From Mesosutterella faecium (lineage in GTDB: Bacteria > Pseudomonadota > Gammaproteobacteria > Burkholderiales > Burkholderiaceae_F), in the NCBI RefSeq assembly GCF_022809315.2, contig NZ_JAKZJU020000001.1, positions 1,711,001 through 1,775,000 of the forward strand: a stretch of 64,000 nt of DNA, given 5' to 3'. Shown in pieces: positions 58,611 through 64,000 of the stretch; positions within the stretch are counted from its first letter, which is position 1; the number at the start of each line of letters is the position of its first letter. The notes under the pieces were generated by a model. It did not search any database. It saw only the letters and a program-made list of their open reading frames with translations, and was not told where the DNA came from. The position numbers and the translations under genes were made by a program.

Positions 58611-59643
58611 GGACCAGTGTTCCCTTTGGAAAATTTCCACACAATACCCCCGGCGGGCCGCCGGGCCCGCCGTCCGCCGCGGGCGCGACCGCGTCCTCAA
58701 AGCCGAAATGCGCGTACCAGCGCTTCCAGCGCTCCGCGGCGGTTTTCTCCGCATGATCGCTCAGAATCCGGGCGAGCCCGGCGAAGGCGGGACGGGAGGC
58801 GTCCCTGAGGCGGCAGACCACGGCGCTGCGCCAGGGCTCCCTGTGCCAGCCTTCGAGCACGGGCACCACTCGCCCGCAGGCGAGCTCGTCCTCGAGCGCC
58901 CCGAGGCCCACGTCAAGCGCGATGCCTTCGCCCTGCAGCAGCATTGAACGACAAAAGAGCGCGTCGCCCTGCCGGCAGGGCTGGGAGGGCGCGAGGTAGG
59001 CCACGCTGCGCCCGCGCTCAAGCCGCGTCGAAAAACCGGGCGAAGTAGCGCTTTGCAGCAGCACCGTGTGGCGGGCGAGCTCCCCGATCGAAGCGGGACG
59101 GCCCCGGCGCCGGATATACGCCGGGGCCGCGAGAAGCAGCGTGTACTCGAGCCCGCAGGGAAAAACTGCGAGCTGACCCGGGTCCGGACGGCAGGGCATG
59201 AGCGCGAGGTCGGCCTGGCCCGTGAGGAGCCCCTCGGGGCCGCACTCGGGAAGAATTTCCGCGCTGAAGCCCGGGTTTTCAGTCTCCAGACGCCTCAAAA
59301 GCGCGAAATAGGTGCTTCTGCCGCAGCCGGCGGGAAGGCTGATCCGAAAGCGCCCGCGAAGGCTCGCCTGTCTCTCTCCTCGGACGCCGGCCGAGTGCAG
59401 GGCCTCGGCGGCCCGCACAAAATCCCGGGCTGCGGGCACGAGCTCCTTCGCGCGCGGGGTGAGAGAGGCGGGCCTGCGCGTGCGGTCGAGAATCGGAAAG
59501 CCCAGAGCCCGCTCAAGCTGCGCGATCGTCCTCGAGGCGGCCGGCAGCGTGCAGCCTTCGAGCGCGGCCGCCGGGGAGAGCGACCCCGTGCGGGCGAGGG
59601 CCAGAAAAAGCCGCCAGCTGCTCACGTTTTCAAGGGCGTCCAT
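58492..59643 (-). CDS. LysR-family regulator with long C-terminal tail overlapping the phosphatase gene
   Basis: 383 residues. HTH about 1-60 (SLSPAAALEGCTLPAASRTIAQLERALGFPILDRTRRPA) and a LysR effector domain about 90-320 that shares FSTRLERG, YLAP, CRQGDALFCR and EGWHREPWR with the paralogue at 33915-34895. The paralogue ends about eight residues after HFG. Here the frame runs on for some 50 Gly/Pro/Cys-rich residues into the next gene, so the normal stop was probably lost by a point change or frameshift, or the tail is simply tolerated. The EamA exporter is divergent, with a TTAAC-N11-GTTAA site between. That exporter is the likely target. Confidence 0.85.
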   Translation of the reverse strand: MDALENVSSWRLFLALARTGSLSPAAALEGCTLPAASRTIAQLERALGFPILDRTRRPASLTPRAKELVPAARDFVRAAEALHSAGVRGERQASLRGRFRISLPAGCGRSTYFALLRRLETENPGFSAEILPECGPEGLLTGQADLALMPCRPDPGQLAVFPCGLEYTLLLAAPAYIRRRGRPASIGELARHTVLLQSATSPGFSTRLERGRSVAYLAPSQPCRQGDALFCRSMLLQGEGIALDVGLGALEDELACGRVVPVLEGWHREPWRSAVVCRLRDASRPAFAGLARILSDHAEKTAAERWKRWYAHFGFEDAVAPAADGGPGGPPGVLCGNFPKGTLVHDSLQTLETLCRGRGALRPDCFLPGAGGRSGACGRGCAA

Positions 59644-59662
59644 GGCAAGCGTTTTTATTTAG

Positions 59663-59683
59663 TTAACAGTTTAGATAAGTTAA
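59663..59683. promoter_or_regulatory. LysR-box-like dyad between LysR and EamA genes
   Basis: TTAAC (59663-59667) and GTTAA (59679-59683) are separated by 11 bp, the T-N11-A layout of LysR sites, in an AT-rich patch 20-40 bp ahead of the LysR start. Confidence 0.6.
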
Positions 59684-59869
59684 TTTTACAAAATCGTCAT
59701 CTTTTTGGACGCGCCCCTCCCCCTTGGGCTACATTCTTCTCACCAACCCGAAGAGCGGGGCTTCGTGCAGCAGCAGCCCCGCGCTTCACCCAATTTTTTT
59801 TGAGTCTGGGGACCCGGGCCTGGAGCAGTGGTATGCCCCGCCCGCCTGGCCCGGTTTTCAGAGGTTGCC

Positions 59870-60769
59870 ATGAAAAGCGCAAAACTCGGGGCGGCTCTCG
59901 CCTTTTCCGCGGGGGCCTGCTGGGGCATTATGGGCGTTACGGCCCAGTATCTCTTTGAATTCTTTTCCTTTACTCCCGAAGGCCTGGTCGCCCTGCGGCT
60001 TGTCGCCGGAGGACTGCTGATCCTTGCCGCCGAAGCTCTCTTTTTCGGGCGCGACGTGCTCGAGCCGATGCGGGACCGGAGAAACCGCCGCGACCTCCTG
60101 CTCTACGGCGCGGGCACCGGCCTCATGCAGTACACGTTCTTTCTCGCCGTTGCGGCCTCGAACGCGGGCACTGCCGCGGTGCTTTCGGGAGCGATTCCCC
60201 TCTTCCTGCTGCTCTGGCAGGTGCGGTCCGAACGCCGCCGCCCGAGCCCGCTCGAAGTGTTCTGCGTGCTGCTCGCCGGCTTCGGGATCACGCTGCTTGT
60301 TACCAAGGGACGGCTCGACGCCCTCGATTTTTCCGCGGCCGGCGTGGGGATGGGGCTCGCCTCGGCGCTTTGCGGGGCCTTCTGCTCGATTGAGCCACAG
60401 GCCGTGCTGCGCCGCGTGAGCCCGGCGCTCGTCACGGGCTGGGGGCTGCTGCTTGGCGGCCTCATGATGCTCGCCGCCGACCCCCGCGGACCCGTTCAGG
60501 GCAGTTGGAGCCTGATGTCGCTTCTCTGCGTCTTCGTCGTGGTGGTCGTAGGCACCGTCACCGCCTTCCTCTGCTACCTCACGAGCCTGAGGTTCATCGC
60601 CGCGCCCACCGCGGGGCTGCTCTCCTGCAGCGAGCCGCTTACCGCCGTGATCTTCACGGCGCTCGTCCTCGGCACCCGGTTCGAGCCGCTGGAGCTCGTC
60701 GGCGCGGCCTGCATCGTGGCCTGCGTCCTTCTGGTGGACAAGGCCGCGGGCCGCCGGAAGTCCGCTTAA
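59870..60769 (+). CDS. EamA/DMT-superfamily transporter
   Basis: 299 residues, ten membrane segments in two EamA repeats. It opens with ALAFSAGACWGIMGVTAQYLFEF and shows CYLTSLRFIAAPTAGLLSCSEPLTAVIFTALVLGTRFEPLELVGAACIV near the end. It resembles the exporter at 45089 in order and motifs, so the two are probably paralogues. Start 59870 has GAGG upstream. It is divergent from a LysR gene with a LysR-type dyad between, the usual arrangement of a regulator and the exporter it controls. Substrate unknown. Confidence 0.9.
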   Translation: MKSAKLGAALAFSAGACWGIMGVTAQYLFEFFSFTPEGLVALRLVAGGLLILAAEALFFGRDVLEPMRDRRNRRDLLLYGAGTGLMQYTFFLAVAASNAGTAAVLSGAIPLFLLLWQVRSERRRPSPLEVFCVLLAGFGITLLVTKGRLDALDFSAAGVGMGLASALCGAFCSIEPQAVLRRVSPALVTGWGLLLGGLMMLAADPRGPVQGSWSLMSLLCVFVVVVVGTVTAFLCYLTSLRFIAAPTAGLLSCSEPLTAVIFTALVLGTRFEPLELVGAACIVACVLLVDKAAGRRKSA

Positions 60770-60802
60770 AAGCCCCGGGGCCCGGCCGCTCATTTCCCGC
60801 GC

Positions 60803-60823
60803 GGCCCCTCCGGGGGCCTTTTC
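60803..60823 (+). terminator. Terminator of the EamA gene
   Basis: GGCCCC (60803-60808) pairs with GGGGCC (60813-60818), followed by TTTTC. The stem is short. Confidence 0.5.
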
Positions 60824-60987
60824 TCCTTTTTCAAGCGGCGCGCCCCTTAAGCCCCGGCGACCTTTTTCCTCCTTCCGGCGGAACCGGGGCCAGGGGCCCG
60901 GTGTAATCTATTTCCCTGTGCGCCCCTGCAGCCTCGCGCGCGCACGTATTTCCCCCTTATCCCTCGGACACGGAGGCCGATGCGCCC

Positions 60988-62082
60988 ATGAACTTCGTCT
61001 GCACCCGATGCGGGAAAACCGCGCCGCTTGACACCCTCTCGCCCTGCTGCAGCTGCGGCGGGCTCTTCGAACTCGACTACACGCCGCCCGCCTGGGACCC
61101 CCGGCTCATCGACCGCAGCGCCTGGAACATCTTCCGCTACCGCGCCTTCATGGCGCTCGAGGGCGAGGCCTGGCGGGAGGTCACGATGGGCGAGGGCCTC
61201 ACCGCCGCGATCCGGCTCGACCGGGACGTCCTCGTGAAGATGGACTACATGACACCGACCCTCTCCTTCAAGGACCGGGGGGCGTCGGCCCTCGTCGCCC
61301 ACATGAAGGCGATCGGGGTCAAAAAGTGCGTCCAGGACTCGAGCGGAAACGCCGGGGTGGCGGTGGCCGCCTACTGCGCCCGGGTCGGGATCGGCTGCGA
61401 GATCTACGTGCCCGAGGGCACGAGCCCGAACAAGATCGCGATGATCGGCGCCTACGGCGCGAAGGCGGTCGTCGTCCCCGGCAGCCGCGACCACTGCGCC
61501 GAGGTCTGCCGCGCGAAGGTGCGCGAGGAAGGCGCCTACTACGCGAACCACGTCTACAACCCCTTCTTCTACGAGGGCACCAAGACCTACGTCTACGAAC
61601 TGCTTGAGCAACTCGGGCGCATCCCCGAGCACCTTTTCATCGAGACCGGCAACGGGACGCTTCTCATCGGCGCGGTGAAGGCCCTCGAGCACCTGCTCGC
61701 CTGCGGCGCGATCGATCATTTCCCGCAGATCGTGGCGATTCAGAGCGAGAACTGCGCGCCCTTTGCCGAGACGCTGCGCCAAGGCTCGGAGCACCTCGTG
61801 CACATCAAGCCCCGCCCCACGCTCGCCGAGGGGATCGCGATCGGGGAGCCCGCCCGCGCGGACGAAATCCTCGGCATGATCCGCCGGCACGCGATCCGGA
61901 TCGTCACCGCACCCGAGGAGGAGATCCTGCCCGCCCGGGCGGCGCTCGCCCGGCGCGGCATCTACGCCGAGCACACGACCGCGGCGGCTCTTGCGGCCTA
62001 CCGGCGCTACTGCGACCTCTACGGGCCCGCACCCGACTCGGTGCTGTCGATGTGCAGCGCAGGCATCAAGAGCGATCACTAA
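60988..62082 (+). CDS. Fold-type II PLP enzyme, threonine synthase-like
   Basis: 364 residues. An N-terminal zinc-ribbon-like motif (Cys5, Cys8, Cys20/21, Cys23: CTRCG and CCSCGG) precedes the PLP domain, with the lysine Lys95 in SFKDRGAS and the phosphate-binding glycine loop ETGNGTLLIGA. SSGNAGVAVAAY is the Asn motif that contacts the cofactor. The Zn-ribbon and order match class I threonine synthases and related 2,3-dehydratases. Which reaction it carries out is unclear. Start 60988 has GGAGG about 12 nt upstream. It is followed after 15 bp by a D-threonine aldolase/D-serine dehydratase-like gene, so both act on hydroxy amino acids. Confidence 0.88.
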   Translation: MNFVCTRCGKTAPLDTLSPCCSCGGLFELDYTPPAWDPRLIDRSAWNIFRYRAFMALEGEAWREVTMGEGLTAAIRLDRDVLVKMDYMTPTLSFKDRGASALVAHMKAIGVKKCVQDSSGNAGVAVAAYCARVGIGCEIYVPEGTSPNKIAMIGAYGAKAVVVPGSRDHCAEVCRAKVREEGAYYANHVYNPFFYEGTKTYVYELLEQLGRIPEHLFIETGNGTLLIGAVKALEHLLACGAIDHFPQIVAIQSENCAPFAETLRQGSEHLVHIKPRPTLAEGIAIGEPARADEILGMIRRHAIRIVTAPEEEILPARAALARRGIYAEHTTAAALAAYRRYCDLYGPAPDSVLSMCSAGIKSDH

Positions 62083-62097
62083 AGGAAAGGACAGAAA

Positions 62098-63237
62098 ATG
62101 ACCACACTGAAAGACCTTCAGACTCCGGCCCTCATTCTGGACGCCGGACGTCTTGACCGGAACCTCGAGCGCATGGCCGCCAAGGCACGCAGCCTCGGCG
62201 TCGCGCTGCGGCCCCACCTGAAGACCTCGAAATGCTGGGACGTGGCGCGCCGCCAGCTCACGACCCCGCAGGGGCCGGCCACCGTGTCGACCTTAAAGGA
62301 GGCGGAGTACTTCGCCTCCCACGGCGTGAAGGACATGATCTACGCGGTGGGGATCGCCCCCGCGAAGCTCGCGCGCGTGGCCGCGGTGAACGCCCAGGGC
62401 GCGGACCTCAAGGTGATCTTCGACAACGAGGCGGCCGGGCGGGCGATCAGCGACTTCTGCGAAAGGCAGGGGGTGAGGATCCGGGCGCTGCTTGAAATCG
62501 ACTGCGACGGGCACCGCTCGGGGCTCCGCCCGGAAAGCCCCGAGCTGATCGAGGTTGCAAAAAGCCTCCGGCCCGGCTCCGGAGCGGAGCTTGCCGGGGT
62601 GCTCACCCACGCGGGCGGCTCCTACAACGCGACCAGTCCCGAGGACATCCGGCGCCGGGCGCACGAGGAGCGCGACGGGGTCGTGCGGGCCGCCGAGAGG
62701 CTGCGCGCAGCGGGGCTGCCCTGTCCGATCGTCTCCGTGGGGTCGACTCCGACCGCGACCTTCGGGGACAACCTGGAGGGAGTGACGGAGCTGCGTTGCG
62801 GGGTCTACGCCTTCTTCGACCTCTTCATGCTGGGGCTGGGCGTTTGCCGCCAGAGCGACCTCGCGCTTTCGGTGCTCGTCACCGTGATCGGGCACCAGAA
62901 GGAAAAGAACTGGGTGATCACCGACGGGGGCTGGATGGCCCTTTCAAGGGACCGCGGCACGGCCTCCCAGAAGCTGGACCAGGGCTACGGGCTCGTGGCG
63001 GACATCAGCGGCGAGCCTGTGCCTGAAGACCTGATCGTGGTCTCCGCGAACCAGGAGCACGGCATCATCTCCTCGCGCGACGGCAGCGCCTTCGATCTCG
63101 AGCGCTACCCGGTGGGGACGATGCTGCGCATCTTCCCGAACCACGCCTGCCCCACCGCGGCCCAGCATCCGCAGTACTACGTGGTCGACGACGGCACCGA
63201 GGTCCGGGCCGTCTGGCCGAGGATCTACGGCTGGTAA
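62098..63237 (+). CDS. D-serine dehydratase / D-threonine aldolase-family enzyme (DSD1 type)
   Basis: 379 residues of the fold-type III PLP group. The PLP lysine is Lys42 in RPHLKTSK. The substrate-loop EIDCDGHRSGL, GVLTHAGGSY and SVGSTPTAT are family motifs. The C-terminal metal site reads FPNHACPT with His349 and Cys351. In this family a His-x-Cys zinc site marks eukaryotic-type D-serine dehydratases, while D-threonine aldolases have His-x-Asp, so a dehydratase is the better guess. AAAGGAAAGG precedes the ATG. It is co-transcribed with the threonine synthase-like gene 15 bp upstream. Confidence 0.9.
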   Translation: MTTLKDLQTPALILDAGRLDRNLERMAAKARSLGVALRPHLKTSKCWDVARRQLTTPQGPATVSTLKEAEYFASHGVKDMIYAVGIAPAKLARVAAVNAQGADLKVIFDNEAAGRAISDFCERQGVRIRALLEIDCDGHRSGLRPESPELIEVAKSLRPGSGAELAGVLTHAGGSYNATSPEDIRRRAHEERDGVVRAAERLRAAGLPCPIVSVGSTPTATFGDNLEGVTELRCGVYAFFDLFMLGLGVCRQSDLALSVLVTVIGHQKEKNWVITDGGWMALSRDRGTASQKLDQGYGLVADISGEPVPEDLIVVSANQEHGIISSRDGSAFDLERYPVGTMLRIFPNHACPTAAQHPQYYVVDDGTEVRAVWPRIYGW

Positions 63238-63304
63238 AAAAGAAGCTGGGGGAGAAGGAGAGGCCGCCGCCTGAAGGCCGCGCCCTCTTCCCCCTCGGGC
63301 TTTT

Positions 63305-64000
63305 TCAGAGCCTGTAGGGCCTTGCCGCCGTGCAACAGGGCGAGCCCTCCGTGAGCCAGAGCGTGCGCTCCGTGAGATCCATCACAAGCGACCAGAGCGA
63401 GCAGTGCCTGTGGTACTCGGGCAGCGTCTCGTCGTCGTGCCGGCAGACGCTGTCGGGGCAGCCCGCATGGTCCGAGAAAATCCGAAAGAGCGCCTTGCGG
63501 CGCAGGCTCCCCTCCTCGAGCGCGGCGAGACGGCGGATCCGGTCGAGCCGCGTGAAGGTCGAGGTGTAGCTGTACCAGGCGGCCTCCGGGCCGGCCGCGA
63601 GCCGCTCCGAGAGCCAGTGGTTCGTGTGGCAGAGCGGGCGGCCGCCGCCCGTGAGGACGTCTAGCCCCACAGGCGCCGCCTCCACCATCACCGCGAGCCC
63701 GTCGCCGGAAGCGAGCCCGATGCAGGCCGCGCCGGCGCGCTTCGCGCGGGCGACCGCCTCGATCGCCTTCGGCACCGTCGTCTGCGAGAGGGCCGCCCGC
63801 AGCAGCACCTGCACGGGCACCCCGGCCCTGCCCTTTTTCACCGAAAGAGCGTTCATCGTAAGCCCGAGCCCGAACTCGTTCATCCCCTTGCCGCCCACGA
63901 GCCCCGCCTCGGTCACGATGAGGCAGCGCGCGAAGGGCTTCTGCTCGACTTCGAGCAGGACGGTCGTGCCCCGTCCGATCGACCACCAGTCCCAGTTCTG
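63305..64000 (-). CDS. C45-family acyl-CoA:6-APA acyltransferase-like peptidase, C-terminal part
   Basis: The frame runs off the right edge, so 231 residues of the C-terminal part are visible. The stretch QNWDWW at its start and NEFGLGLTMNAL, PVQVLLRAAL and HTNHWLSERL are typical of the acyl-coenzyme A:6-aminopenicillanic acid acyltransferase (peptidase C45) family, whose members are N-terminal nucleophile hydrolases that self-cleave at a Cys. That Cys would lie in the missing part. Bacterial members may deacylate N-acyl amino compounds. It is convergent with the D-serine dehydratase-like gene; the 67-bp gap holds a G-rich/C-rich imperfect hairpin with a T run on the - strand. Confidence 0.85.
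   Translation of the reverse strand, partial: QNWDWWSIGRGTTVLLEVEQKPFARCLIVTEAGLVGGKGMNEFGLGLTMNALSVKKGRAGVPVQVLLRAALSQTTVPKAIEAVARAKRAGAACIGLASGDGLAVMVEAAPVGLDVLTGGGRPLCHTNHWLSERLAAGPEAAWYSYTSTFTRLDRIRRLAALEEGSLRRKALFRIFSDHAGCPDSVCRHDDETLPEYHRHCSLWSLVMDLTERTLWLTEGSPCCTAARPYRL

Noticed and set aside
60847..62217. 456-residue open frame on the - strand
   Set aside because: It lies opposite the threonine synthase-like gene, whose PLP motifs are intact; the reverse frame has no recognisable domain.
1..64000. CRISPR array, rRNA operon or prophage
   Set aside because: No regularly spaced repeats, rRNA signature or phage structural genes were seen anywhere.

Overview
The window looks like part of a chromosome of a high-GC, respiratory, probably asaccharolytic betaproteobacterium of the Sutterellaceae type (Sutterella / Mesosutterella / Duodenibacillus relatives). 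This is an inference. It rests on the high GC content, the betaproteobacterial housekeeping genes, three separate secreted or anchored FAD reductases of the flavocytochrome c type with a tetraheme cytochrome, and an accessory gene set dominated by amino-acid, peptide and carboxylate transport with no sugar catabolism. No rRNA, CRISPR array or prophage was seen.

Layout. 1-13.6 kb: a parvulin fragment cut by the window edge, an autotransporter, a LysE-type exporter, purL, an FAD amino-acid oxidase-like gene, the NAD(P)HX repair gene and ppiD. 13.7-13.9 kb: two identical tRNA-Asp(GTC) genes, each with its own promoter. 14-20.6 kb: a lipoprotein hydrolase, an orphan metQ, and a leftward run of five genes (substrate-binding protein, permease and ATPase of a polar amino-acid ABC importer, a nitrilase-family amidase and a Pht5-like protein). 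21-26.7 kb: htpG behind a textbook sigma-32 promoter, and a universal stress gene whose 5' end was duplicated when a 2,010-bp IS1634-family element inserted, leaving perfect 163-bp direct repeats.

27-33.8 kb is the most distinctive locus. It holds a small membrane protein, a sensor kinase with a PhnD-like periplasmic domain and its LuxR-type regulator (TtrS/TtrR architecture), a membrane-anchored FAD reductase, a Tat-exported FAD oxidoreductase and a tetraheme cytochrome c. Taken together this resembles a flavocytochrome c respiratory system split into separate genes under its own two-component control. 33.9-40.2 kb: LysR, GntR, a DASS carboxylate transporter and two M20 peptidases, with a repeated ATGTCCG motif in the shared promoter region. 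40.4-47 kb: queC coupled to a BspA-like repeat protein, a DJ-1/PfpI protein, a fumarate reductase-like flavoprotein next to a Crp/Fnr regulator, an EamA exporter and a lipoprotein. 47-54 kb: a LysR gene, then a PmrAB-like two-component system divergent from an eptA/mcr-like phosphoethanolamine transferase, with a PmrA-box-like direct repeat between them, an MFS exporter and a PLD-type protein. 54-64 kb: a ferric-reductase-like membrane protein, a MATE exporter, a decayed SRPBCC gene (one stop and one frameshift), a DUF805 protein, a class A acid phosphatase overlapped by a LysR gene with a long C-terminal tail, an EamA exporter, a two-gene PLP operon (threonine synthase-like plus D-serine dehydratase/D-threonine aldolase-like), and the C-terminal part of a C45-type acyltransferase/peptidase running off the right edge.
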